Counted from the stretch's first letter, positions 1-8,928 are shown. The stretch is DNA of 64,000 bases from Gemmatimonadota bacterium (GCA_028877215.1 JAPPFJ010000033.1:62001-126000); one strand, 5' to 3'. Notes: generated by a model from the sequence alone, not told the origin. Numbers and translations are program-made.

Positions 1-78
1 CATGTGGGCTGCGAAAAACCGTGAACCTTTCACCAAGAATGGGATCTATAGGTTGGATCCACAAATTGGGGCACTCCG

Positions 79-1230
79 ATGGATGGGACATCGCTATACG
101 ACATCAACTTGATCAATCAAGCCCGCCGCGGGACTGAGAGCGCATTTACCGCCCTGGTGAATCGGAACCGATCTTTGGTGTTCGGGACGATTTGCGCCGT
201 GCTGAAAAATGCCGACGATACCGCTGACGCCGCGCAAGAGACGTTCATTCTTGCGTTTCGGCACCTGGATCAACTGGAAGATTCTGAAAGATTCTCGTCC
301 TGGCTTCATTCGATTGCACGCAATGTAGCCCTCAAGTGGCTCAGAAAGCGTACCCTTGAGGCACGGGGGTTGTCCAGAGTGCGGGAATACTCGCAGATTG
401 CACAAACTGAGAATGGGATGCCACCGAACCGTACGTCCTACCTGAAAGAGGCCATTAGGTTACTCCCCCAGCCTGACCGCACCACGACGACGCTATATTA
501 TCTAGTCGGTTTATCTCAGGAAAAAATCGCCAGCGCCGTAGGCATTCCGGTAGGTACGGTCAAGAGCCGGTTACACAGATCGCGCCAACAACTGAAACGG
601 AGGCTTTTAGACATGGAACGTGGTACATCCGACAATCGTGGAAATCAGCAAGATTACGGACGACGGGTAGTTGCCGGTATGAGAGGGGTTATCCACTGGC
701 AGAAGTTGATTGAGAACCATGGATTGGCGAATTGGAGAACCGCTCAGGAGCACAATGAAGCGAAAATGGATCACGTTTGGACCTGTACAGGCGAAGCTAT
801 CGTCGGTGAAGCTGATTATATGAGCGACGAGGGCTATCCGCTGATCATCGGAGACTCCTCCTGGAAGGACTACGAGCTGTCTCTCCTCATCACACCAATC
901 TCAGGGGGCAATGCTCAGGTGTTTTTTCGCATTTCCGAAGACGAGCGGAACTGGTATCTACTCGACTTCCTCCTGGGTTGGCAGGCCGTGGCGATTAGCA
1001 AAGTCGCTCCTGAAGGGCTTACGAAACTAAGTGTGGTCAATTATCCGATCGAACTCGGACAGGAATACGACGTCCAAATCGCCGCCCGGGAAGCATCCCT
1101 TACTACATACATTGACGGGAAGTTGGTCAACCAGTTGACCGATTTCAGCTACCAATCAGGTCCTATTGCGCTGAATGTGTGGCAATGCAAAACGGCTTTC
1201 CGTGATGTCCGGCTACGTCACCTCCATTAA
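79..1230 (+). CDS. ECF sigma factor fused to a LamG/DUF1080-like domain
   Basis: This is a 383-residue protein. Residues ~17-93 are sigma70 region 2: the segment AAQETFILAFRHL followed by FSSWLHSIARNVALKWLRKR. Residues ~124-178 are region 4, with the helix-turn-helix GLSQEKIASAVGIPVGTVKS. ECF sigma factors normally end near residue 180-190. This one continues for ~200 residues into a beta-rich domain (DYELSLLITPISGGNAQVFF, later TTYIDGKLVNQL and a final AFRDVRLRHL). That pattern resembles the concanavalin-like 3-keto-disaccharide hydrolase (DUF1080) fold. No transmembrane segment or anti-sigma gene is visible. The ATG at 79 has only a weak ribosome site. The sigma assignment is firm; the C-terminal family is inferred from pattern. 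The fusion might make the sigma factor a direct sensor of sugar. Confidence 0.85.
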   Translation: MDGTSLYDINLINQARRGTESAFTALVNRNRSLVFGTICAVLKNADDTADAAQETFILAFRHLDQLEDSERFSSWLHSIARNVALKWLRKRTLEARGLSRVREYSQIAQTENGMPPNRTSYLKEAIRLLPQPDRTTTTLYYLVGLSQEKIASAVGIPVGTVKSRLHRSRQQLKRRLLDMERGTSDNRGNQQDYGRRVVAGMRGVIHWQKLIENHGLANWRTAQEHNEAKMDHVWTCTGEAIVGEADYMSDEGYPLIIGDSSWKDYELSLLITPISGGNAQVFFRISEDERNWYLLDFLLGWQAVAISKVAPEGLTKLSVVNYPIELGQEYDVQIAAREASLTTYIDGKLVNQLTDFSYQSGPIALNVWQCKTAFRDVRLRHLH

Positions 1231-1590
1231 GATGGAATTCGTGTCCACGCTGCGCGGCGCAAGCAAGATCGAACCCCATTCGATTTCGCTATATTCATGC
1301 GTGGTGTTGGAGTCCGATCTTTACCTTGGCTGTCAAGGTTTGTAGCGTGTGGGTCGCCGAACAGTACCTGCACCACGTGGTTAATTGCGAGTATTGCATT
1401 TCGGATCAATCGTATTCGGCGATCATTGTTTTTGCAATGCGCCGCCCATAAGATCAGGCCAAGGGCATCGAGATCAGCCTCAGGTCTTCAATCAAATCGC
1501 TGCACGAAATTCACCCCACCGCGCCAATAAGACTACCTCTCTCGCATTCTCGCTTTATTCCCTGGAATATCGAACCTCAGGTGGATTGTA
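1231..1590. other. Intergenic stretch, no gene recognised
   Basis: These 360 bases lie between the sigma-factor stop and the remnant permease. Short open frames exist, but none shows family motifs, a ribosome site or consistent codon use. The AGGTGG at 1579-1584 is probably the old ribosome site of the permease pseudogene. The stretch may be degraded coding DNA. Confidence 0.5.
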
Positions 1591-2024
1591 ATTTTCAAGA
1601 GCTATCTCACCGTCGCGATCCGCAATTTGCTGCGGCACAAAGCCTTTTCATCGTTAGGGTGCTATCGTACATATCTATCTTTGTAGCCTGTCTGGGCCTT
1701 CTAGGATTGGTTGCGTTCACCGCTGAACGACGAACCAAGGAAATCGGGATTCGAAAAGTGCTGGGGGCATCGGTAGCCGATGTGGTATTACTATTGGGAC
1801 GGAGTATTCTCAGACTGATTCTCGTTGCGAATCTCGTTGCGCTTCCAGTTGCCTATTTCTTCTGGCAGCGCTGGTTGGAAAATTTCGCATATCGGACACA
1901 ACTTGGCATGGAAATATTCGTTCTGAGTGGAGGGAGCATTGTGTTCATTGCTCTGGTGACTATCTGCTACCACGCTTTGCGTGCTGCAGCCGCCAATCCA
2001 ATCGAGGCTTTGCGTTATGAGTAA
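1591..2024 (+). pseudogene. Internally deleted FtsX/MacB-type ABC transporter permease
   Basis: Two ends of one permease family are joined with the middle missing. From 1591 the frame reads FKSYLTVAIRNLLRHKAFSS, the typical first ~20 residues of a MacB/FtsX permease, preceded by AGGTGG and an ATT where the ATG should be. Around 1655-1665 a different frame takes over: RVLSYISIFVACLGLLGLVA, then ERRTKEIGIRKVLGAS, two further membrane segments and the family's terminal ANPIEALRYE. Intact members are ~800 residues, so roughly 650 residues, including the first periplasmic domain, are gone, with a frameshift at the join and no usable start. A product from the C-terminal frame alone (~115 residues) cannot be excluded but would lack most of the transporter. 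Confidence 0.8.
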
Positions 2025-2336
2025 AGACACTTCCAAAATGTCTGTTCGTACTTCGAGACTGAACTCATTGAAATCCTCAGAATGGCCCCACCTCAGCGAA
2101 CGTCATTGAAAAAGAGGACTCCTGCTCTACCTCGGAAGCGAACCCGCCCATCCCCTCTCTCATTCTTCCGCAGCGATCGACGAAGGAAGAATGACCACCT
2201 GCCCTCCGCAAACAGGTCGAACTCGATCAAGACATCCAAGAGGCGTTCGCCGCCGGTCGAAGGCCTCTTCTGCATAATTCAAGAACTTTAAATGCCCTGT
2301 TCCTGCTGTGACGAACAGATTCGTTCGAGAAAAACA
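2025..2336. other. Intergenic stretch with one palindrome, no gene
   Basis: This is non-coding sequence between the permease remnant and the promoter of the regulator operon. The only structure seen is the 10-bp inverted repeat at 2160-2194, listed separately. Confidence 0.5.
2160..2194. repeat. 10-bp inverted repeat (hairpin)
   Basis: TCATTCTTCC (2160-2169) pairs perfectly with GGAAGAATGA (2185-2194) around a 15-base loop that itself contains GCGATCG. It lies 136 bases past the permease remnant. It resembles the short dispersed palindromes (REP-like) common in large bacterial genomes. It could also act as a weak terminator, although no T tract follows. Confidence 0.5.
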
Positions 2337-2365
2337 TTGACAATAAATGCCACTACTGTTATATT
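2337..2365 (+). promoter_or_regulatory. Sigma70-type promoter of the GntR-S41 operon
   Basis: TTGACA at 2337-2342 and TATATT at 2360-2365 are separated by exactly 17 bases, close to the consensus. The -10 box lies inside the 20-bp palindrome, so a bound repressor would block RNA polymerase. Transcription would begin near 2372, about 30 bases before the ATG of the regulator. Confidence 0.75.
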
Positions 2366-2386
2366 TAAATATAACATTATAACAGT
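2355..2386. promoter_or_regulatory. Nested palindromic operator, probably for the GntR/YtrA regulator
   Basis: Bases 2357-2376 form a perfect 20-bp palindrome (half-site TGTTATATTT). A second inverted repeat uses ACTGTTATA (2355-2363) and TATAACAGT (2378-2386), so the left half-site can pair with either of two right half-sites. The element overlaps the -10 box and lies 16-48 bases upstream of the regulator start. That is the usual arrangement for an autorepressing GntR-family protein. Assignment to this regulator is inferred from position. Confidence 0.7.
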
Positions 2387-2402
2387 CGGCCCAGGAGGAA
2401 TT

Positions 2403-3341
2403 ATGCGTTTTTCCGTGGATCAGGATTCCAGAACATCCATATACCTTCAGATTAAAGACCAGATCCTGTATGCCATCTCTGTGGGCGAACTTCGAGCGGG
2501 AGATCCTCTGCCGTCCATTAGAGAACTGGAAGCGGAACTCGGCATTAACCGCAATACCATTCGTCGTGCCTACCTGGAGCTCGAGAGCGAGGGGACACTG
2601 ACCATCCGGCAGGGCAAAAAGGCCAGAGTCGCCGCCGGGACGCTTCAACCTCATGAGCGACCATCTGATTCGCAGGCTGAGGCGCTCGCCCTCAGGATGG
2701 TGAAAGAAGCGGAGGGCTTGGGATTCGATGGAGTTCAATTTGCCTCGGCGTTTGAAAGGGCTGCTGCCGATCACGACAGGCGCTACGCCAAGTGCGCCTT
2801 CATCGAATGCAGCCAATACCAGGCAGACGACTTTGCGTGTGCAACCCGCGCGGCATGGGGTCGACACGTGGAGGGAATGGACTTGAATCGACTGCTGGAG
2901 AATGTGGAGTCGCTTCCATCGTCTACTCAATATGTGCTGACTACTCACTGGCACCTCGCGGATGTTCAATGGCGACTTAAGGAACGGGTCAAAGCGATTC
3001 ATGGCGTGAATGTTAAAATCTCTCCGGCATTCTATGAAGGCGTGCACAGGCTGAACGGTTTAAGGACCGGACTGATTCTGCGGGATCCCGAGTCCGAACC
3101 CGGATATCGGAAACTCGTCCGGGAACTTGTGGACGTCAAGGGCGACGTCCCGGTAGCCCTTATGGGCAACTATGAAGCCGAGAGGCTCATGGATTCCGTC
3201 GAAGGGATCGTTTACACGACACCATGCAGGGGCTTTACAGCCGACCACGCGCCACACCATCTTGTCACTCAAGAATTGCTTTACGTACCCGACTTTGACG
3301 ATCTCAATCGCATTAGAGAGGATCTTTTCCCCACTCAATAA
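2403..3341 (+). CDS. GntR-family transcriptional regulator (YtrA-like)
   Basis: The protein has 312 residues. The N-terminal ~75 residues are a winged helix of the GntR family (IYLQIKDQILYAISVGELRA, then LPSIRELEAELGINRNTIRR). The remaining ~235 residues lack the FadR-type helical bundle and the UTRA and aminotransferase domains. They look like an unusual effector domain, unlike the short tail of classic YtrA members. The ATG at 2403 is chosen over the upstream in-frame start at 2292 because AGGAGGA sits six bases before it and the promoter lies between the two. It is followed after 12 bases by the peptidase gene, whose AAGGAGG overlaps the stop. It probably represses its own operon through the palindrome at 2357. 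The effector is unknown. Confidence 0.85.
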   Translation: MRFSVDQDSRTSIYLQIKDQILYAISVGELRAGDPLPSIRELEAELGINRNTIRRAYLELESEGTLTIRQGKKARVAAGTLQPHERPSDSQAEALALRMVKEAEGLGFDGVQFASAFERAAADHDRRYAKCAFIECSQYQADDFACATRAAWGRHVEGMDLNRLLENVESLPSSTQYVLTTHWHLADVQWRLKERVKAIHGVNVKISPAFYEGVHRLNGLRTGLILRDPESEPGYRKLVRELVDVKGDVPVALMGNYEAERLMDSVEGIVYTTPCRGFTADHAPHHLVTQELLYVPDFDDLNRIREDLFPTQ

Positions 3342-3353
3342 AGGAGGTTTAGT

Positions 3354-5189
3354 ATGAATCTCTATCGCGCAACTATGGTCCTGGCCGTAATACTGTCGCA
3401 CACACTGCCAGTAGAAGGCCATACTGAGAGAGGAGTAAAGCCAAGGCGAACGCAAATGAGGTTAACTTCACAGAAACTTGCCGAGCGCCATCGGGATCTC
3501 GCGGTTGTTGATCGCGATTACAAGCTGGGGGAGAAATTAAGGATTGAGTTGAAGAAAAACGAGTCGGCGCGACTCAGGTGCGCAGACAATCCTTACGGTT
3601 TGCAGGAAATCCTATTAGGCTGGATTTCCAATGATGTTTCCCTGGGCATTTCGGGCGACCTCATGGACGTGCGTTTTGTGTCTGACCAGGGGAAAATCGG
3701 GGGCGGGGGTTCGTTTTTACCCCGATCCACGGGCTTCCTTCGGCAATTTCGCTCCACGCCTTGCCTGGCGGTCGGCAGATATGACCTCGTGGATGGCAAG
3801 ATAGCGATGCAATTCCGATTACAGACCGACCCGGCTGAGAACCGGCGCGCTTACGAAGAGTACTTGAAGATCGGCGGAATGGCTTTACACCAGAGGGGAA
3901 ACTGGAATGTGTTGACCGACACGGATCAAATGCCGGTCCCGACACTTACTGCCAGCGAACGCGTGGCGACGTTTGCCCGCCTTTGGAGCGAGGTAAAATA
4001 TAACTTCGCGTTTTTTGATCAGGTTCCGGATCTCGATTGGGACTCCGTACTGGAAGAATACCTTCCGAGAGTAATGGAAGAGCGATCTTTTCATGAGTAC
4101 TACCTGTTGTTGCAGCGCTGCATTGCGCGGCTTAACGATGGTCATACCGAAGTCTGGGCGCGCGTCCCAACCATAATGACGGACAGTCCACCATTGCTCA
4201 TACGGCCAGTCGAAGGTAAGGCGCTTGTTGCGGATATCGGCACATCCAGGGAGATTCAGGCGGCGGAATTGACGAGGGGGGACGAGATTACCCATGTTGA
4301 TGGCCTTTCGGTGCAGGAAAAATTAGAGCAAGACATTTTTCCCTACGTATCCTCATCGACACAACAGGCACGAGACCTTGAGGCGTACGCGAAGCTTCTC
4401 GACGGACCTAAAAACAGTCCCGTCAATATTCGAATTCGTGGTTCCGATAACGCCCCGCGAGAGCTGGAATTGATCCGACGTTCAAAATGGGAAGATAAAC
4501 CGTGGACTCAGCTTTCCAGCTTTGAATTCAGAGACATACCCCAAGGGATCGCTTATGTTGCAATCCGCTCATTTGGTTCCGGCGATGTCGTTGAACAGTT
4601 TGATGAAATCTTCCATAAGGTACAGAATGCGCGGGGACTCATTATTGATGTAAGGGAAAATGGGGGCGGAGATACACGCTACGCGTCGGCGATCGTCGGC
4701 TATCTGACCGACAGAACTCTCATTGGTTCCCGGTGGAAAACGCGGCAATATATGCCTTCTTTTCGAGCCTGGAATCAGGAAGAGAAGTGGCACGAAGGGG
4801 CGCACGAACCTGTCGAGCCGGGAACTCGGAATCCGTTTCTTGGACCGCTTGCTGTTTTGATCGGACCAGGCACAGTCAGTGCGGCGGAAGACTTCCTTGT
4901 CACGTTACATTACAGTGGACGGGCGACGCTGGTTGGGGAGAATACGGCAGGAACCACGGGGCAACCACTCATTGTCCCGCTGACAGCCGGCATGGCCAGG
5001 ATCTGTACCAAACGGGATACCTATCCCGACGGAAGGGAATTCGTTGGGATCGGTGTCATTCCGGATGTAGAGGTCGTTCCAACTCGGGAGGATGTCTCCA
5101 GCGGCCGGGACGCGGTCTTGGAAAAGGCGATGGACGTAATCAAAACCAGCGCCGCCTCGTGGACGGCGCCTGGAGCAAGTGAAAGGTAG
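3354..5189 (+). CDS. S41-family (tail-specific/tricorn-like) serine peptidase
   Basis: The 611-residue protein starts with a probable Sec signal (MNLYRATMVLAVILSH). Residues ~200-270 carry the N-terminal S41 helical domain with NDGHTEVWARV. A PDZ-like segment follows (LTRGDEITHVDGLSVQE). The catalytic domain has GLIIDVRENGGGDT and GPGTVSAAEDFLVTL, where Ser509 is the expected nucleophile, and ends with IGVIPDVEVVPT. S41 enzymes cut protein tails or small peptides in the periplasm. The AAGGAGG ribosome site is 6 bases before the ATG. It forms an operon with the regulator and is convergent with the heparinase cluster. Substrate is unknown. Confidence 0.9.
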   Translation: MNLYRATMVLAVILSHTLPVEGHTERGVKPRRTQMRLTSQKLAERHRDLAVVDRDYKLGEKLRIELKKNESARLRCADNPYGLQEILLGWISNDVSLGISGDLMDVRFVSDQGKIGGGGSFLPRSTGFLRQFRSTPCLAVGRYDLVDGKIAMQFRLQTDPAENRRAYEEYLKIGGMALHQRGNWNVLTDTDQMPVPTLTASERVATFARLWSEVKYNFAFFDQVPDLDWDSVLEEYLPRVMEERSFHEYYLLLQRCIARLNDGHTEVWARVPTIMTDSPPLLIRPVEGKALVADIGTSREIQAAELTRGDEITHVDGLSVQEKLEQDIFPYVSSSTQQARDLEAYAKLLDGPKNSPVNIRIRGSDNAPRELELIRRSKWEDKPWTQLSSFEFRDIPQGIAYVAIRSFGSGDVVEQFDEIFHKVQNARGLIIDVRENGGGDTRYASAIVGYLTDRTLIGSRWKTRQYMPSFRAWNQEEKWHEGAHEPVEPGTRNPFLGPLAVLIGPGTVSAAEDFLVTLHYSGRATLVGENTAGTTGQPLIVPLTAGMARICTKRDTYPDGREFVGIGVIPDVEVVPTREDVSSGRDAVLEKAMDVIKTSAASWTAPGASER

Positions 5190-5249
5190 AGTATTTGGCT
5201 TATTGTGGGAGATTTATCCAACTGGAATTTGGGGAAACGTGGTGGGAAT

Positions 5250-5277
5250 GCTCGGTGTTGAAACCTACATTCCGAGC
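5250..5277. terminator. Possible bidirectional hairpin between convergent genes
   Basis: GCTCGGTGT (5250-5258) can pair with ACA..CCGAGC (5267-5277) with a two-base bulge and an 8-base loop. It is the only stem seen in the 118-base gap between the converging peptidase and heparinase genes. There is no clear T tract on either side, so this is a weak call. Confidence 0.3.
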
Positions 5278-5307
5278 GTACTCTTCCTATAGGTGACACA
5301 ACCGCGA

Positions 5308-8300
5308 TCACAGACCCAGCATCGACAACGTCCCGTCCGAAGATCCGAGCAATAGGCGGCCGTCCACGTGCGGTGTCAGCGCGTGAATCTTCGCCGCCGT
5401 ACGGTGAACGCCGAGGGTTCGGCCTTCCCCGTCCAGTATCCATATGCTCCCGTCTTCACACCCGGCGAAGATCTCCGGCGCGCCGTCCTGATTCACGTCG
5501 GTGGCAAACAGCCGCCGCACCGGGGCCTCCAGATTGCGCCGCCATCGCTCGACGCCGTTTTCGTCGAACAGGTAGAGGTAGTAACAGTCCGACCCGGCCG
5601 CCACCTCGGGCTTCCCGTCTCCGTCAAGGTCCACCGCGGCAACCGCGTGCACCTCTTCGCCCACCTCCCGGGTCCACAGGGACGCCAGCGTCTGACCGTC
5701 GAGCCTCAACGCATGCACCTTCGACCGGGTCGTTCCGCAGGCGATCAGATTGTCGCCGTTCCCGTACAGGTACACGTCACACCCCGGCAGCATCGACGGC
5801 CATCCGTCCAGACCGTTTTCCGCGATTGCATTTCCATCCGCGTCCAACACGTAGCAGGTGCCGCCGCAGGATATCCTGCCCGGACCGCCGATCACCTCGG
5901 GCAGCCCGTCGCCGTTCACGTCCGCCATACAGAACGGGTCGAAGATCCCGTAGATGAAGAAATTCCAGCGTTTATTGCCGTCCGCGTCGAAACAGTGGAG
6001 TTGCCGGTCGGTGACCGCCGCGAGAATATCCGGCCGCCCGGTGCCGCGAAGGTCCGCGGCCTTGACGAGTTCGACGGAGGAATTGCGGGTATACCACGCC
6101 CAGCCTCCACGGAAAATCTCGAACGTGTGGGACCATTGCACGACACCTTCGCCATCCAGATAGTAGAGACATCGGTCATTGGCGCCGGCTGCCACCGGAC
6201 CGCTCTCGTCGCCGTTCCGCCCCGCTGCACACACCGAAAGCACCGCGTCCCCGGCCTGAAACGTCCAATCGGTTTCTCCTTCACGGGACAGCGCCGCGAC
6301 CCGACCGTCCTGCGTCCCCGCAACTACGCCATCTCCCCTGCGCGCCGCGCATCGAACCGCGGATCCGAAATCGCACCTCCATAGGGGACGCACGGATTTC
6401 GCCGGACCCTTTCTGATAACCGCCCCCGCATCGGGACGCCATTCGGGAAGTCTCCACAGCGCAGTCGGCACACCTTCGCCGGATTCCAGATCCAACTCGA
6501 CGGTCACCGGCGCGTCGCTCTCGAAAAGCGTTGCGTCCCCGTGCAACAACGTGCCTCCGAGCAGGACGAACCATCCCTCCCCGATCGCGTAAACGTCCGC
6601 CTTTCCGGATATCGGGCCGACCGAAAACGAGCCGTCCTCGCCGCCGGTCCCGATGAGCATTCGCCCCTCCGATCCTTCGATCACGGCCGCAGCGTCACCG
6701 ACGCGCCGCATCCGCACGTCCAGCGGTTTCGCATCGTTCGTCGCGTAGAACAGATTGATGAACGTGTGCCGGTCGCCCGCGGCCATCTCCCGGCTGACGG
6801 ACTGGCGCAGAATATTGACGAAATCGTCCGAATACGGATATTCCTTCCACCAGTGCCCGAAGGCCTCCCAGTCCCGCTCCATCGTCACCCGGTCTCCGCC
6901 GGCGCCTTCCAGGACGAACCGGTCCTCCCGTCCGCTGTCCGGGTCCCTCTGCAGGGTCTCCAGCCGATCTCCATCCAGCGTCGGCGTTCCCAGCGACCGC
7001 CAGTTGCATTCGAGTGCGAACGTCCCAGCCTCCGTAGCCTCGATCTCATCGATGACCACGAAGAAACGCCCCTTGAGCCAGACCAGGTTCCTTGTCCATC
7101 GCGCTCCCCATTCTCCATCCATCGAGGTCCGGCTCATGCCAATCCGGTCCAGGTCCGCCACGCTGTCAAGGCGGCACAGGGCGGGCACCTCCCACGGCTC
7201 TCCGTTTCGGACTGCCGTCACCCCGTTGTGATGTTTCAGGGTGGGCCCTTCCGTGTATGAGGCATCCACCAGGAACACCCGGTCGTTGGCAGAAAACTCC
7301 ACGATGGTGTTTCCGTCGTCGTGTCCGTGGTTACCGTACGAGATCCCGTGGATCATCAGGTACTGATCGTCCCGGTCGAACCCCTCGCGAAAACAGACCG
7401 TGTCGAAGGCGTCGTGGCGCGGCAGATTGAGAGGCTTGACTTCCGACGGCCGCGCCTTCGGGTCGGTGGCGAAGTCGTAGAAGCTGTTCGCGACCTCCAG
7501 CACCCGCACGCCCGCCATCTCCGATGGCGTTACGGGCTCCAGGCCGTCGCCGAAATATTTATCGAATCCATGGATGAGCGAAACCCGGTCCGAATGTGAG
7601 CGAATCAGGAATTCGGCGCGTCCGTCCCGCAGCACGTGTCCGGCCTTCGCCAGGTAACTCGCCGGCGGCGGCACCTGGCATCCCCCGGAATCGCCGAAGG
7701 GCGGCATGGCTCCCCGGTTGTTGCAGTACATAACCGCCTGATCCAGCGACCTCCGGCAGTTGCCGTTTTCGATGTACGTCTCGTCCCCGCTGGCCATCGT
7801 ATAGGTCAGGAGATGGTCCAGCGTCGTCCACTGGTAGGCATTCGCGTCCTCGGTGGGCTTGAACGATGCCGCCTGACCCTTGAACAGGTCCGCGGATGCC
7901 TCCTGCCACTCCTTTGCCTCCGGCATCCCGTAATGCGTGGCGAAGTACCGGCCCGCGAACCACGACGACAGGCCCACGAGCGTCTGGTGGTTCTGCCGCA
8001 ACATCCGGTGGCCTACGCCCTCGCGAAAGAATCTGTTATATGCGCCTTCGTGCGAATCCATCAGCCACAGCAGATAGCACGTAATCCGCAGGCGGTCCTC
8101 ATCCGAAAAAACCGGACTTTCCTCGATCAACTCCCAGATCACTGCAAGCCACCAGACGTTAAAATGCGCCATTACGCCGTGCTCACCCATTTTCAGGTGC
8201 GCATCCACCGCTTCGCGTAACGCCTTCGCATGGACCTCATGTCCTGTCCGGTGATACGCGAACCCCTGTCTTCCCGCCTCGGTAACCATCCCGTGCCCCG

Positions 8301-8904
8301 CCCCGGCTTTCGACGCATGCGGCTGGCTGACCTGCCGGATGTAGTCCTCGCGCCGCTCGTCGAGCCAGCCGTCCGGCGGACGTGAGAGTGAATCGAAGGC
8401 CGGACCCAGCTCGACGTCCATCAGCCAACCGAAGCTCACACTCGCGCCCGTGCCGACTCGCTCCAGAAACTGCGACGCCGCGCGGTCCAGCCCGGCTTCG
8501 TCGCTGGCTCCCAACAGGACCACGTTCCTTCCGTTTACAAGCAGATTGTGAAGCGTCCGCAGCGTATACCCTCCCTCACCTGGATAACAGAGGTCTTCGA
8601 TCGCCCACCACTGGTAATACAGCCAGCGGACGAAGGGGTTGTCCGCCATATTTCCCAGTGCGACCACGTGTGTGTCGAGCAGTGCCTTTGCAGCCGACAC
8701 CTCGTTGGCGCGGACCACCGGCAGACGGGCGCCCGCGGCCGCCTCGATCCGTTCGACGATCTGGTCTGCCAGACGCCGATGCGCCGGGCTGTCCCCGATG
8801 ACGATCTTCCCTCCGGGTTGGCCGTCGGCCGCCAGTACCGTCTCCAGGCACATGTCCTTCAACTTTCCGATTTTCAGTCCGACCGACCCCTGATCCGAGT
8901 CCAT
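5308..8904 (-). CDS. Heparinase II/III-like protein with C-terminal FG-GAP/PQQ-like propeller
   Basis: The protein has ~1198 residues. Residues ~20-170 resemble the alpha/beta N-terminal domain of glycan-active enzymes (KIVIGDSPAHRRLADQIVER, VVALGNMADN). Then comes an alpha-barrel with RQNHQTLVGL near residue 305, and a heparinase II/III beta-sandwich with the motif GNHGHDDGNTIVEF near 525 and ASYTEGPTLKHHNGVT after it. From ~860 to the end there are repeated blades that mix PQQ-like (LHCFDADGNKRW) and FG-GAP (AVDLDGDGKPEVAAGSD) signatures. There is no signal peptide. AGGAGGAA precedes the ATG at 8904, so the GTG at 8928 is not needed. It is the last gene of the cluster, 24 bases after its neighbour. 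It is a close paralogue of the protein at 33492-37235. Lyase activity on a uronic-acid polymer is inferred; the substrate is unknown. Confidence 0.85.
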   Translation of the reverse strand: MDSDQGSVGLKIGKLKDMCLETVLAADGQPGGKIVIGDSPAHRRLADQIVERIEAAAGARLPVVRANEVSAAKALLDTHVVALGNMADNPFVRWLYYQWWAIEDLCYPGEGGYTLRTLHNLLVNGRNVVLLGASDEAGLDRAASQFLERVGTGASVSFGWLMDVELGPAFDSLSRPPDGWLDERREDYIRQVSQPHASKAGAGHGMVTEAGRQGFAYHRTGHEVHAKALREAVDAHLKMGEHGVMAHFNVWWLAVIWELIEESPVFSDEDRLRITCYLLWLMDSHEGAYNRFFREGVGHRMLRQNHQTLVGLSSWFAGRYFATHYGMPEAKEWQEASADLFKGQAASFKPTEDANAYQWTTLDHLLTYTMASGDETYIENGNCRRSLDQAVMYCNNRGAMPPFGDSGGCQVPPPASYLAKAGHVLRDGRAEFLIRSHSDRVSLIHGFDKYFGDGLEPVTPSEMAGVRVLEVANSFYDFATDPKARPSEVKPLNLPRHDAFDTVCFREGFDRDDQYLMIHGISYGNHGHDDGNTIVEFSANDRVFLVDASYTEGPTLKHHNGVTAVRNGEPWEVPALCRLDSVADLDRIGMSRTSMDGEWGARWTRNLVWLKGRFFVVIDEIEATEAGTFALECNWRSLGTPTLDGDRLETLQRDPDSGREDRFVLEGAGGDRVTMERDWEAFGHWWKEYPYSDDFVNILRQSVSREMAAGDRHTFINLFYATNDAKPLDVRMRRVGDAAAVIEGSEGRMLIGTGGEDGSFSVGPISGKADVYAIGEGWFVLLGGTLLHGDATLFESDAPVTVELDLESGEGVPTALWRLPEWRPDAGAVIRKGPAKSVRPLWRCDFGSAVRCAARRGDGVVAGTQDGRVAALSREGETDWTFQAGDAVLSVCAAGRNGDESGPVAAGANDRCLYYLDGEGVVQWSHTFEIFRGGWAWYTRNSSVELVKAADLRGTGRPDILAAVTDRQLHCFDADGNKRWNFFIYGIFDPFCMADVNGDGLPEVIGGPGRISCGGTCYVLDADGNAIAENGLDGWPSMLPGCDVYLYGNGDNLIACGTTRSKVHALRLDGQTLASLWTREVGEEVHAVAAVDLDGDGKPEVAAGSDCYYLYLFDENGVERWRRNLEAPVRRLFATDVNQDGAPEIFAGCEDGSIWILDGEGRTLGVHRTAAKIHALTPHVDGRLLLGSSDGTLSMLGL

Positions 8905-8928
8905 ATTTCCTCCTGCCCGCGGTCCCAC

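Noticed and set aside
1-78. Tail of an upstream gene
   Set aside because: One frame is open from base 2 to about 112, but it is too short to recognise and overlaps the sigma-factor start, so it is not called.
2292-2402. N-terminal extension of the GntR regulator
   Set aside because: The promoter and the AGGAGGA ribosome site lie inside it; the winged helix begins right after the ATG at 2403.
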